Source of the DNA: CBFGTA01 sp965651595
Lineage (GTDB): Bacteria; Actinomycetota; Actinomycetes; S36-B12; UBA10799
Direction of reading: 5' to 3'
Length of the DNA stretch: 35,890 bases
NCBI GenBank assembly: GCA_965651595.1
Contig: CBFGTA010000010.1
Location: forward strand, 1 to 35,890
The notes beneath the pieces were generated by a model that was not told where the DNA came from, did no database searches, and saw only the letters and a program-made list of their open reading frames with translations. Below, in pieces: positions 1 to 8,064 of the stretch; the stretch's first letter is position 1; each line of letters begins with the position of its first letter. The position numbers and the translations under genes are program-made.

Positions 1-204
1 TGCGTACCCCTCGGCGGCGTGGCCAGCGCCTTGTTCGTGGCGGACCAGGATGTGGCGAACCTTCTCCGAATCCATCATCGGGTCATAAGCGGGCAAGATC
101 GCGCCGCCGGGAATCCCAAACACAGTGTCAACACCTTGGGACTCCAGGGACTTGATCAGGCTGGTTGCACCAGTGACCGTCGTAGAGTCTCCTGCCTCGT
201 TCAT
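1..204 (-). CDS. ilvB: Acetolactate synthase large subunit, N-terminal part
   Basis: This is the first 68 codons of the large catalytic subunit of acetolactate (acetohydroxyacid) synthase, the ThDP-, Mg- and FAD-dependent enzyme that condenses pyruvate with pyruvate or 2-oxobutyrate at the first common step of valine, leucine and isoleucine synthesis. The gene runs off the left edge of the window in frame. The visible protein has the family's opening VDTVFGIPGGAILPAYD segment and RHEQGAGHAAEGYA, in which Glu57 is the glutamate that activates the thiamine cofactor. The ATG at 204 is preceded by an AAGGA ribosome binding site at 211-215. A leader peptide, hairpins and terminator lie directly upstream, so expression is probably set by transcription attenuation. 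Identification is firm; only the length is unseen. Confidence 0.95.
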   Translation of the reverse strand, partial: MNEAGDSTTVTGATSLIKSLESQGVDTVFGIPGGAILPAYDPMMDSEKVRHILVRHEQGAGHAAEGYA

Positions 205-230
205 TGCTATTCCTTCACAGTCGTGGGTCC

Positions 231-268
231 AACAAGAAACCCCCCGCACCGGTAGGCGTCGAGGGGTT
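231..268 (-). terminator. ilvB attenuator terminator
   Basis: Read on the minus strand, AACCCC at 268-263 can pair with GGGGTT at 243-238, with an inner CGCC/GGTG stem around a TACC loop. The structure is followed by the U-rich stretch TCTTGTT (237-231). It lies between the leader peptide and ilvB, the position expected of an attenuator terminator. Pairing was judged by eye; no folding energy was computed. Confidence 0.7.
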
Positions 269-272
269 GCAC

Positions 273-308
273 GTCAGCTGACTTCTGGTCAGCGAACGCG
301 CGGTCAGC
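273..308 (-). promoter_or_regulatory. Alternative hairpin arms of the ilvB attenuator
   Basis: The plus-strand hexamer GTCAGC occurs at 273-278, 288-293 and 303-308, exactly 15 nt apart. The first copy lies in the 10-bp palindrome GTCAGCTGAC (273-282). In the minus-strand transcript, GCTGAC at 293-288 can form a 6-bp stem with GTCAGC at 282-277 around a 5-nt loop, and GCTGAC at 308-303 can compete for the same partner. The 308-303 copy contains the leader peptide's stop codon, so a ribosome stalled on the preceding Val/Leu codons would mask that arm. This is the expected logic of a translation-coupled attenuator; the switch itself is inferred. Confidence 0.6.
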
Positions 309-330
309 GTACTACGAGGGTGGTGAGCAC
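304..330 (-). CDS. ilvB leader peptide (MLTTLVVR)
   Basis: A short reading frame starting with GTG encodes MLTTLVVR and a TGA stop. Four of its eight codons are Leu or Val (CTC, CTC, GTA, GTA), the amino acids made by the downstream pathway. The GTG sits 6 nt after a -10 box, so the mRNA would begin at or next to the start codon and the leader would be translated without a ribosome binding site. Actinobacterial ilvB genes are known to carry such branched-chain-rich leader peptides. Stalling at the Val/Leu codons when charged tRNA is scarce would favour antitermination into ilvB. The peptide probably has no function beyond ribosome sensing. Confidence 0.7.
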   Translation of the reverse strand: MLTTLVVR

Positions 331-336
331 CTGACT

Positions 337-364
337 ACGATAACCCGGCAGACCCCAAGCGCAA
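337..364 (-). promoter_or_regulatory. Promoter of the ilvB leader
   Basis: On the minus strand a -35 TTGCGC (364-359) is followed by a 16-nt spacer and a -10 TATCGT (342-337). The transcript should start at about 330, which is the first base of the leader GTG, making it leaderless. Confidence 0.65.
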
Positions 365-385
365 CACGAGGGTCCCCCTTTGGTG

Positions 386-407
386 GCCCGCGTCTGTGTC
401 TGCGGGC
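386..407 (-). terminator. Possible terminator hairpin after ilvD
   Basis: GCCCGC and GCGGGC form a 6-bp stem around a 10-nt loop, 15 nt downstream of the ilvD stop and just before the ilvB leader promoter. No convincing T-run follows, so this may be only a partial insulator between the two units. Confidence 0.35.
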
Positions 408-421
408 ACAACCGTACCGAC

Positions 422-2095
422 TCAGTCGCAGACAGCCCCGCGGGAGGCCGATCCCACGAGCATCGAATACTTGTGCAGAACGCCTCGCGAATACTTGTGG
501 CCGAGTGGCTGCCATTGTTCGCGTCGGCGACTCAGTTCGCCCTCATCGACGAGCAAGTCGAGGGTGCGATTGACGACGTCTATACGGATGCGGTCCCCGT
601 CCCGGACGAGACCAATCGGGCCGCCCTCGGCCGCCTCCGGCGCCACATGCCCCACACATAGTCCGGTCGTTCCGCCGGAGAATCTTCCGTCAGTGAGGAG
701 TAGGACGTCTTTTCCGAGACCGGCTCCTTTGATAGCACCCGTGATCGCCAGCATCTCACGCATGCCGGGGCCACCCTTGGGGCCCTCGTAGCGGATCACG
801 ACCGCGTCGCCTGCTGCAATCGTTCCATCTTCGAGGGCCGCCATGGCCGCTTGTTCCCGATCGAACACGCGGGCAGTGCCTTCGAAGACGTCGACACCGA
901 TCCCGGCGTTCTTGGTGACGGCACCTTCAGGAGCGAGCGAACCTCCCAGAATGGTGATTCCACCCGTGGCAGCCAGCGGTGTCCGCATGGCGTGCAGGAT
1001 GTCGCCGTCAGGTTCGGGGGTGAGTAGTTCTGCCAGGTTCTCGGCCACAGTCTTGCCGGTCACGGTGAGGCAGTCCCCGTGCAGTAGTCCCGCGTCGAGC
1101 AGCGCCTTCATCACGACAGGCACACCGCCCACGCGGTCCACATCGCTCATCACGTAACGCCCGAACGGCTTCACGTCGGCGAGCAGGGGAACTTCGTTGG
1201 AGATGCGTTGGAAGTCGTCCAAGTCGAGCGCAACCTCAGCCTCGTGGGCCAACGCCAACAGGTGCAGGACGGCGTTGGTCGATCCACCGAAAGCCATGAC
1301 GACGGCGATGGCGTTTTCGAGGCTGCGGCGGGTGATGATGTCGCGGGTGGTGATGCCTTCGGCGATGAGGTTGACGACGGCTTCACCGGATCGGCGCGCG
1401 AATCCATCGCGACGACGGTCGACGGCTGGGGGTGCAGCCGACCCAGGCAACGACATGCCCATCGCTTCGGCAGCACTGGCCATCGTGTTGGCGGTGTACA
1501 TGCCGCCGCAGGCCCCCTCCCCCGGGCAGATTGCGCGTTCGATGGCGTCGACTTCTTCGCGCGTGATCAGGCCGCGCGCACACGCACCGACCGCTTCAAA
1601 CGCATCGATGATGGTCACGTCTCGGTCGCCGACGCGGCCGGGCAAGATGGAACCGGCGTAGACAAACACACTGGCAACGTCGATGCGGGCCGCAGCCATC
1701 AACATTCCCGGCAGGCTCTTGTCGCAGCCGGCGAATGTCACCATCCCGTCGAGGCGTTCGGCCTGCATGACTGCCTCGACCGAGTCGGCGATAATCTCCC
1801 GACTGACCAGCGAAAAGTGCATGCCCTCGTGGCCCATGGAAATCCCGTCCGACACCGAAATCGTCCCGAACTGCAGCGGGAATCCGCCAGCTGCGTGGAC
1901 GCCCTCTTTGGCGTTGGTGGCCAGTCGATCGAGTGGCAGGTTGCACGGGGTGATCTCGTTCCACGACGACGCGATACCGATCTGCGGCTTCGAGAAATCC
2001 TCGTCCCCCATGCCGACTGCCCGGAGCATTCCCCGGGCGGCAGCGCGCTCAAGTCCGTCGGTGACATCTTTGCTGCGAGGTTTCAGATCGACCAT
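422..2095 (-). CDS. ilvD: Dihydroxyacid dehydratase
   Basis: IlvD dehydrates 2,3-dihydroxy-3-methylvalerate and 2,3-dihydroxyisovalerate to the 2-oxo acids, the third step of isoleucine and valine synthesis, in the cytoplasm using an Fe-S cluster. With the start chosen here the protein has 557 residues, normal for the family. The three conserved cluster cysteines are Cys51 (TPCN), Cys124 (AGCDKSLPGM) and Cys196 (GEGACGGMYTANTM). The reading frame is open for 8 codons further upstream, but ATG 2095 (MVDLKPRSKD) matches the usual family N-terminus and lies 7 nt after a TAGGCT -10 box, so a leaderless start is preferred. It is adjacent to ilvB with its own promoter, giving two neighbouring branched-chain amino acid units on the same strand. 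Confidence 0.96.
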   Translation of the reverse strand: MVDLKPRSKDVTDGLERAAARGMLRAVGMGDEDFSKPQIGIASSWNEITPCNLPLDRLATNAKEGVHAAGGFPLQFGTISVSDGISMGHEGMHFSLVSREIIADSVEAVMQAERLDGMVTFAGCDKSLPGMLMAAARIDVASVFVYAGSILPGRVGDRDVTIIDAFEAVGACARGLITREEVDAIERAICPGEGACGGMYTANTMASAAEAMGMSLPGSAAPPAVDRRRDGFARRSGEAVVNLIAEGITTRDIITRRSLENAIAVVMAFGGSTNAVLHLLALAHEAEVALDLDDFQRISNEVPLLADVKPFGRYVMSDVDRVGGVPVVMKALLDAGLLHGDCLTVTGKTVAENLAELLTPEPDGDILHAMRTPLAATGGITILGGSLAPEGAVTKNAGIGVDVFEGTARVFDREQAAMAALEDGTIAAGDAVVIRYEGPKGGPGMREMLAITGAIKGAGLGKDVLLLTDGRFSGGTTGLCVGHVAPEAAEGGPIGLVRDGDRIRIDVVNRTLDLLVDEGELSRRREQWQPLGHKYSRGVLHKYSMLVGSASRGAVCD

Positions 2096-2102
2096 GACCG
2101 AC

Positions 2103-2108
2103 AGCCTA
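2103..2108 (-). promoter_or_regulatory. Putative ilvD -10 box
   Basis: TAGGCT on the minus strand ends 7 nt before the ilvD ATG. No clear -35 element was seen. It fits the TANNNT-to-start spacing repeated through this window. Confidence 0.45.
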
Positions 2109-2182
2109 CGCCGTAGCATCAGCGGGTCGCTGACCCCCGCCGCCGGACGGCCCCGCTTCGACCACTTGACCTCCGGCCGGTC

Positions 2183-3685
2183 CTAACCGAGTTTTTCCAG
2201 GATCAGTTCTTTGACCCGGCCGGCATCGGCTTGGCCGCGTGTGGCCTTCATGACGGCCCCGACGATGACGCCAGCCGCGGCAACCTTGCCTGATTTGATC
2301 TTCTCGACGACGTCTGGGTTCGCGGCCACGGCCTCGTCGATGGCTACCATCAGCGCCGAATCGTCACTGACCACGGCTAGCGAACGCCCGGCCACCACCT
2401 CAGCGGGTTCACCTTCGCCAGCCAAAACGCCTTCGATTACCTGGCGGGCCAGCTTGTCGTTGATCGTGCCTGCCGCGATCAACTGTTCTACCGCAGCGAC
2501 TTGGGCACCGGTGATGGGCAGTTCGGAGACTGCCACGCCCCCCTCATTGGCCCGGCGGGCCAGCTCGCCGAGCCACCACTTGCGGGCAGCGGCATTGTCA
2601 GCCCCCGCAGCCACCGTCGCTTCCACGCAGTCGAGTGCGCCAGCAGCGACGACCGACTGCATGTCGAAATCATTGAGACCCCATTCGGTTTGGAGTCGGG
2701 CGATTCGCTTCGCCGGTAGTTCTGGCAGGGTCGAGCGGATCTGTTCGATCAAGTCACTGCTCGGCGCGACCGGAATCAAGTCCGGTTCGGGGAAGTACCG
2801 GTAGTCCTCGGCTTCTTCCTTGGATCGTCCCGACGTGGTGGTTCCGTCGGACTCCTGGAAGTGGCGGGTCTCTTGGGTGATCTTCCCTCCCGCGTCAAGC
2901 ACGCCTGCCTGGCGAATGATCTCCGAACGAATCGCGCGCTCAACCGAGCGGAAGGAGTTGACGTTCTTGGTCTCTGTGCGGGTTCCCCACTGTTCGGAAC
3001 CGGCGGGCATAATCGAAACATTGGCGTCGCACCGCAGGGATCCCTGTTCCATTCGCACATCAGACACGCCAAGTGTCTTGACCACATCGCGCAGTGCCGC
3101 GACATAAGCCCGGCCTACTTCGGGGGCGAGCTCTCCGGCGCCGACGATCGGTTTGGTGACGATCTCGATCAGGGGTACGCCAGCCCGGTTGTAATCGACG
3201 AGGGAGTAGTCGGCCCCGTGGATGCGGCCGGTGGCACCACCGGCGTGCAGCAACTTGCCGGTGTCTTCTTCCATGTGGACGCGTTCGATCTCGACCCGCA
3301 CTTCGCGGCGCTGGCCGTCGTCGGTGGCGACTATGACGTCGAGGAAGCCGTCAGTGCAGAGGGGCTCGTCGTACTGGCTGATCTGGTAGTCCTTGGGCAT
3401 GTCCGGGTAGAAATAGTTCTTGCGGGCGAACCGACACCATGACGAAATCTGGCAGTTCAGCGCCAGTCCAATCTTGATGGTGGATTCGATGGCTTGTTCG
3501 TTGACGACAGGCAGGGAGCCCGGCAACCCCAAGCAGGTGGGGCAAACGTGCGAGTTGGGCTCACCCCCGAAGTCCGTCGGGCATCCGCAGAACATCTTGG
3601 TCGCCGTCGACAACTCGACGTGCACTTCGAAGCCCAACACGGGCTCGTAGCGCAGCACGGCGTCAGCGAAAGTCACAGGACTCAT
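2183..3685 (-). CDS. gatB: Asp-tRNA(Asn)/Glu-tRNA(Gln) amidotransferase subunit B
   Basis: GatB binds misacylated Glu-tRNA(Gln) and/or Asp-tRNA(Asn) and phosphorylates the acyl group, so that ammonia delivered by GatA converts it to Gln or Asn. The 500-residue protein shows the family start YEPVLGFEVHVEL and the zinc cysteines Cys33, Cys35, Cys48 and Cys51 (FCGCPTDF, HVCPTCLG). It also has the kinase-domain motifs PDMPKDYQISQYD and NRAGVPLIEIVT, and a C-terminal tRNA-binding helical tail ending in VKELILEKLG. The ATG overlaps the gatA stop as ATGA, indicating translational coupling. It is the last gene of gatC-gatA-gatB. Nothing unusual was seen. Confidence 0.97.
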   Translation of the reverse strand: MSPVTFADAVLRYEPVLGFEVHVELSTATKMFCGCPTDFGGEPNSHVCPTCLGLPGSLPVVNEQAIESTIKIGLALNCQISSWCRFARKNYFYPDMPKDYQISQYDEPLCTDGFLDVIVATDDGQRREVRVEIERVHMEEDTGKLLHAGGATGRIHGADYSLVDYNRAGVPLIEIVTKPIVGAGELAPEVGRAYVAALRDVVKTLGVSDVRMEQGSLRCDANVSIMPAGSEQWGTRTETKNVNSFRSVERAIRSEIIRQAGVLDAGGKITQETRHFQESDGTTTSGRSKEEAEDYRYFPEPDLIPVAPSSDLIEQIRSTLPELPAKRIARLQTEWGLNDFDMQSVVAAGALDCVEATVAAGADNAAARKWWLGELARRANEGGVAVSELPITGAQVAAVEQLIAAGTINDKLARQVIEGVLAGEGEPAEVVAGRSLAVVSDDSALMVAIDEAVAANPDVVEKIKSGKVAAAGVIVGAVMKATRGQADAGRVKELILEKLG

Positions 3686-5187
3686 AGGGTCGGGGCCTCC
3701 TCGATGAGCAGGTGTCCCCAGCGGGACTCCAGTTCGTTTTCTAGGGCTGCCCCAACCCGATACAGGCGATCGTCGGCGTTGGCGGGAGCCATAATCTGCA
3801 GGCCAACGGGTAGGCCATCCTCGTTGGCGCGCCCGACGGGCAAACTCATGGCGCAGTTGCCCGCCAGGTTGACGGGGATGGTGGCGACGTCGGAACGATA
3901 CATCGCCACAGGATCGTTGAGCTTCTCCCCGAAGCGGAACGCTGTCGTCGGCGTGGTCGGCGACACGAGCACGTCGACGGTAGAGAAAGCGGCAGCGAAA
4001 TCGGCAGCAATGAGTGAGCGGACCTTCTGCGCCTGCCCGTAGTAGGCGTCGTAGTAGCCCGACGACAAGGCGTACGTTCCGAGCATGATGCGTCGCTTGA
4101 CTTCGTCGCCGAATCCAGCAGCACGGGTCGCTGACATCACTTGCTCGACTGATCGACTGCCGTCGTCGTCGACTCGCAGACCAAACCGCATTCCATCGAA
4201 CCGCGCCAGGTTGCTTGACGCCTCGGAGGGCAGAATCAGGTAGTAGGCGGCCATGGCGTAGTCGAAGTGTGGGCAGCTCACTTCGGTCACGTCTGCACCC
4301 AGTTCGGTCAGAATTCGGACGGCTTCGTCGAAGCGACGGGCCACACCGTCTTGGTAGCCCTCGCCCGTCAGTTCGCGGACCAGTCCGATGCGCATACCGC
4401 TGATGTCTGCGTTGCGGGCGGCCCCGAGGACGTCGGGGGGATCAAGCCGCAGGCTCGTCGAGTCGAGGGGATCGTGGCCCGCTATCGCTGAATGCAGGAG
4501 CGCGGCGTCTTCAACCGTGCGCGCACAAGGACCGGCCTGGTCCAGTGAAGAGGCCAACGCGATGAGTCCGTAACGGCTGACAGCGCCGTAGGTGGGCTTG
4601 ACTCCAACTGTTCCTGTGACCGCAGCGGGCTGCCGGATCGATCCTCCGGTGTCGGTGCCGAGCGCCAGTGGTACCTCGTGGGCGGCCACGGCGGCGGCGG
4701 ATCCACCGCCGGAACCCCCCGGGATTCGCTCGAGGTCCCATGGGTTGCGGGTCGGGCCGTAGCCGGAGTGCTCCGTGGACGATCCCATCGCAAACTCGTC
4801 CATGTTGGTCTTGCCGACCAGGATTGCTCCTACGTCCTTCAACCGTCGCACGACCGTCGCGTCGTAGGGCGGCAGCCAGCCCTCCAGGATTCGTGATCCT
4901 GCAGTCGTAGGCACTCCCTCTTGGGTGAAGATGTCCTTGACCCCAACGGGCACGCCCGCCAAGTCGTGCATAGGTTCACCGGCGGCACGCCGCTCGTCCA
5001 CGGCCTGCGCCGCCGCGATTGCTGCGTCACGGTCGACGTACAGGAAGGCGTGGACGGAGTCGTCGACTGCATCGATCCGGTCGAGGTGGGCGCGGGTGAT
5101 TTCTTCGGCGCTGAGTTCGCCGGATTGTTGGGCCCGGGCCAGCTCGACGGCCGACATGGTAGTGATCGCGCGGTCAGATGTCGTCAT
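3682..5187 (-). CDS. gatA: Asp-tRNA(Asn)/Glu-tRNA(Gln) amidotransferase subunit A
   Basis: GatA is the amidase-signature subunit that hydrolyses glutamine and channels ammonia to GatB. The 501-residue protein carries the full Ser-cisSer-Lys triad: Lys84 (VGVKDIF), Ser159 in PGGSGGGSAAAVAA, and Ser183 in GTDTGGSIRQPA. Their spacing equals that of the Staphylococcus aureus enzyme. The start ATG at 5187 has a GAGGAC ribosome binding site about 9 nt upstream. It lies 38 nt after gatC and overlaps gatB by four bases. The complex supplies Gln-tRNA and/or Asn-tRNA in bacteria lacking the matching synthetase. Confidence 0.97.
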   Translation of the reverse strand: MTTSDRAITTMSAVELARAQQSGELSAEEITRAHLDRIDAVDDSVHAFLYVDRDAAIAAAQAVDERRAAGEPMHDLAGVPVGVKDIFTQEGVPTTAGSRILEGWLPPYDATVVRRLKDVGAILVGKTNMDEFAMGSSTEHSGYGPTRNPWDLERIPGGSGGGSAAAVAAHEVPLALGTDTGGSIRQPAAVTGTVGVKPTYGAVSRYGLIALASSLDQAGPCARTVEDAALLHSAIAGHDPLDSTSLRLDPPDVLGAARNADISGMRIGLVRELTGEGYQDGVARRFDEAVRILTELGADVTEVSCPHFDYAMAAYYLILPSEASSNLARFDGMRFGLRVDDDGSRSVEQVMSATRAAGFGDEVKRRIMLGTYALSSGYYDAYYGQAQKVRSLIAADFAAAFSTVDVLVSPTTPTTAFRFGEKLNDPVAMYRSDVATIPVNLAGNCAMSLPVGRANEDGLPVGLQIMAPANADDRLYRVGAALENELESRWGHLLIEEAPTL

Positions 5188-5225
5188 GTGTGTGGTCCTC
5201 AGGTTCCTGCTCGCCGGGTCTAGGT

Positions 5226-5531
5226 CTAGGCCTCGTCCAGGATTCGTGGTACCCGGAATCGTTGGTCTTCACTCGCCGGTGCAGCGGCAAGCGCCTGTTC
5301 GGGCCGCAGGCACTCGCGCAGCACGTCGGGACGAGCGACGTTGGCGACTTGCTGTGGGTGACTCATAGGTTCGACGTCGTCTGCGGCAACTTCGGAGACG
5401 CGCTCGACAGCGTGCAGGATTTGGCCGAGTTGAGTGGCGTAGCGGGCAGACTCGTCATCGGTGAGGTCCAGTCGGGCCAGGCGAGCCAGGTGGGAGACGT
5501 CACTCGCGCTCAAGGCAGAGTCAGTAGACAT
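5226..5531 (-). CDS. gatC: Asp-tRNA(Asn)/Glu-tRNA(Gln) amidotransferase subunit C
   Basis: GatC is the small subunit that wraps around GatA and GatB and stabilises their interface. The 101-residue protein has the typical GatC pattern: an N-terminal helix (DVSHLARLARLDLTDDE), a heptad-like segment (YATQLGQILHAVERVSEV), the VEPMSHP turn, and an extended C-terminus with RPDVLRE. The ATG is 6 nt downstream of a TAGGAT -10 box, implying a leaderless mRNA and an operon promoter directly before gatC. It is the first gene of gatCAB and marks the left edge of the accessory island. Confidence 0.95.
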   Translation of the reverse strand: MSTDSALSASDVSHLARLARLDLTDDESARYATQLGQILHAVERVSEVAADDVEPMSHPQQVANVARPDVLRECLRPEQALAAAPASEDQRFRVPRILDEA

Positions 5532-5537
5532 GAGGGC

Positions 5538-5543
5538 ATCCTA
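5538..5543 (-). promoter_or_regulatory. gatCAB operon -10 box
   Basis: TAGGAT on the minus strand lies exactly 6 nt before the gatC ATG. No good -35 was seen at normal spacing (CTGACT at 5569-5564 would need a 20-nt spacer). Confidence 0.5.
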
Positions 5544-5729
5544 CGAGGTGCCCTCATAACCGCAGTCAGTCGCGGCACAGCCGAAGCCACGCCAGTCCGG
5601 GCGCCCGTGGCTCCGGGATCCACTCCCTCCAAATTGCGGCCAAGTGCGGTGTGTCCCGATCACGCAACTCTCCCAACAGGCGAACTGTGCGATCTGACGC
5701 CTCGGGATAGATGCGACCCCGCCCCCGTC

Positions 5730-6064
5730 ATGGGTCGCGCGGAACCGGCCACAGCCGACGTGTACGGGATCTGGCAGGGATTGATGTTGTTACTGCTGGC
5801 TGGAGCAGCAGCGGCCTTGAGCGCGGTTTACATCCGACTTGTCCAGTTGCCTCCGATTTGTCGATCGTGGCCGTGGAGCCTGTTGTGCACCACAATCTGG
5901 ATGGCGTGCTTGGGTGTGATTGGTGCTATCAGATCAGAGGACGGCTCGATGCTGCTGTTCATGGGCGCGATGCTGGAATTGTCGCGATGCTGGACTTGTG
6001 GGGCGCACTAGACGTGGCGATCCTGGGACGGCGAAAGTTCGGGGAGCCTGCCCGCAGCCCATAG
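5730..6064 (+). pseudogene. Small membrane protein of unknown function, probably frameshifted
   Basis: I do not recognise this gene. From ATG 5730 the frame encodes two clear hydrophobic segments (about residues 15-37, WQGLMLLLLAGAAAALSAVY, and 48-66, SLLCTTIWMACLGVIGAI) and enters a third (SMLLFMGAMLEL). It then turns into a Cys/Trp-rich tail and stops at 6011 after 93 codons. The -1 frame continues the third segment smoothly from about 5981 (VAMLDLWGALDVAILGRRKF) to a stop at 6064. Joined, they would give a plausible protein of about 111 residues with three membrane segments and a basic end. A single-base deletion or sequencing error near 5980 explains this. The start is uncertain (GTG 5760 is also possible). 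It lies alone between gatC and a lipoprotein gene; no function is assigned. Confidence 0.45.
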
Positions 6065-6191
6065 GCGTCGGAGCTCGCCGATCAGGACACGCTAGTCCCG
6101 CTCGTCGGTAAGCGCAGGTGTCTCGTGAAAGACTGGTCGACAGCCAATGGTGTCAGTCGAATGGACCGATGGACGAAACGGGGTGGGCGCG

Positions 6192-6617
6192 ATGAAAAGG
6201 CACGTATGGATCACTTGTGGTGTGGTCATGATGCTCGCCGCTGGCGGGTGTAGCCAGAGTTCGGGTGGGGGTGCGGTACCGGATCCGACGGGATCCTCGG
6301 ACATTCCGTTCCTGAGCGTTCGTGATGAGCCCGACGGCCCTATTTTGAACCCTGCGGTGGGTGGCGTAATTCAGGTGAACGAGCACAATTGTGTTGTGCT
6401 CGACGACAGACTCATTAGCGCCCCGCCAGGATCAGCGGTCATCGACGGTGGCACCGCCGTTGTCCTAGCCACTGTGGGAACCTACCGATTCGGTGAAGAG
6501 GTTCTCGCTGGAGGTATTCGAACCACGATCGACGAATTGGACGTGACAGAACTCCGGGACGCCTCAGTCAGATGCGGCACACCCAAAGTAGTAATCATTT
6601 ACAGCCGAAGCCCCTGA
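6192..6617 (+). CDS. Secreted lipoprotein of unknown function
   Basis: The 141-residue product begins MKRHVWITCGVVMMLAAGGC, a lipoprotein signal peptide with basic n-region, hydrophobic core and lipobox LAAGGC, so Cys20 should be lipidated and the protein anchored outside the membrane. A Ser/Gly/Pro-rich linker follows (residues 21-36). The remainder is a small domain with a VNEHNCVVLDD segment and a closing VRCGTPKVVIIY strand, so two cysteines could form a disulfide. The open frame extends 15 codons upstream, but only ATG 6192 places the signal peptide at the N-terminus. No family is recognised. It lies just left of an ISL3-type element and ends before its terminal repeat, so it appears intact. 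Confidence 0.65.
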   Translation: MKRHVWITCGVVMMLAAGGCSQSSGGGAVPDPTGSSDIPFLSVRDEPDGPILNPAVGGVIQVNEHNCVVLDDRLISAPPGSAVIDGGTAVVLATVGTYRFGEEVLAGGIRTTIDELDVTELRDASVRCGTPKVVIIYSRSP

Positions 6618-6635
6618 CCCACGGGCAACTAAAGT

Positions 6636-6646
6636 GGCTCTTCACA
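6636..6646 (+). repeat. ISL3 left terminal inverted repeat
   Basis: GGCTCTTCACA, exact reverse complement of 8060-8070. Confidence 0.85.
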
Positions 6647-6755
6647 ATTGAGGGTGTGGTGCTTTCCGGGTGTGGTCGGCGCGTCTCGGGGCTGTAGGGG
6701 TCGGGGTGTCCGCAGGATGGGGGTTTCTACGCCTACTCATCTAGGAGACCTCGAC

Positions 6756-8064
6756 ATGTCTGACGTTGCCTTCATGTGCCCTGATCTGACGACATTCGCC
6801 CGCCTAGATGGTCTTGGCGTCGAGGTGACGGGGCAGTGTCTTGAGCCTGATCGTGCGGTGTTGGCGTGGCGTGTGGTGGCCGCGGATGGTTGGTGTCGGC
6901 GTTGCGGCTGTCTGGGATCGGCGCGGGACTCGGTGGTGCGGGAGTTGGCGCACGAGCCGCTGGGCTGGCGCCCGACGACGTTGCAGGTCACGGTTCGCCG
7001 TTACCGGTGCAGCGGTTGTGGGCATGTGTGGCGCCAGGACGTGAGCTTGGCGGCAGCGCCTCGGGCAAGGCTGTCACGCGGTGGGCTGCGCTGGGCGTTG
7101 GAAGCCCTCGTGTGTCAACACCTCACCGTGGCCCGGATCGCTGAGGGTCTTGGGGTGTCGTGGAACACTGCGAACGCCGCGGTGCTGGCCGAAGGTAAGC
7201 GGGTGCTGATCGGAGACCCGGCCCGCTTCGACGGGGTGAAAGCGATCGGGGTTGATGAGCATGTGTGGCGCCATACCCGCCGCGGCGACAAGTACGTCAC
7301 CGCGATCATCGACTTGACAGCGATCCGTGACGGCACCGGCCCGGCACGACTGCTGGACATGATCGAAGGCCGTTCCAAGAAGGCATTCCAGCAGTGGCTA
7401 GCGACTCGGGATCAAGCCTGGCGTGACGGTGGTGAGGTGGTCGCGATGGACGGCTTCACCGGATTCAAGACCACGACCAGCGAGGAACTACCCGAGGCGG
7501 TGACGGTGATGGACCCGTTCCACGTGGTGCGCCTAGCCGGGGACGCTCTCGACCGGTGCCGCAGACGCGTTCAACAAGACATTCATGGGCACCGAGGCCG
7601 CACACGCGACCCCCTTCTACAGTGCCCGGCGCACCCTGTCCACCGGCGCTGACCTGCTCACAGACACACAGAAACAACGATTGGCAGACTTGTTCGGCAA
7701 CCGCGATCACGACGAGGTCGAAGTCGCGTGGGGTGTCTACCAGAAGATGATCGCCGCCTACCGGGAACCAGACCCGACCAAAGGCCGACAATAGATGAGC
7801 GCACTCATCGAATCCGGCAGCCAAGGAATCGCTGACACTCTCACCGAGATCCGCACCCTGGCCCGCGCCCTGAAGAAACGAACCAACAACATCCTGACCT
7901 ACTTCGACCGGCCCAGAACCAGCAACGGACCCACAGAAGCGATCAACAGACGACTCGAACACCTACGCGGCTCAGCACTGGGATTCCGCAATCTCACCAA
8001 CTACATCGCCCGATCACTCCTAGAATCCGGCAGATTCAGACCACAGAAACACCGCGGACTGTGA
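6756..8064 (+). pseudogene. ISL3-family transposase, frameshift plus nonsense codon
   Basis: The start ATG 6756 has a TAGGAG ribosome binding site at 6742-6747. The first frame gives the N-terminal zinc-finger region (WCRRCGCLG, RYRCSGCGHVWRQD), the helix-turn-helix (VARIAEGLGVSWNTANAAV) and the start of the DDE domain (GVDEHVWRH, AMDGFTGFK, VMDPFHVV). Near 7609-7615, in a run of C, the frame shifts by one extra base: the protein continues one frame over as FYSARRTLSTGADLLT. In that frame TAG at 7792-7794 interrupts the gene. Beyond it the well-conserved C-terminus follows (TYFDRPRTSNGPTEAINRRLEHLRGSALG split over adjacent segments), with a stop at 8064. The intact ancestor would have been about 430 residues. 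Two independent lesions make this a real pseudogene rather than a sequencing slip. Confidence 0.88.

Noticed and set aside
1208..2116. 302-codon plus-strand frame opposite ilvD
   Set aside because: Lies wholly over the conserved IlvD sequence and has no family features.
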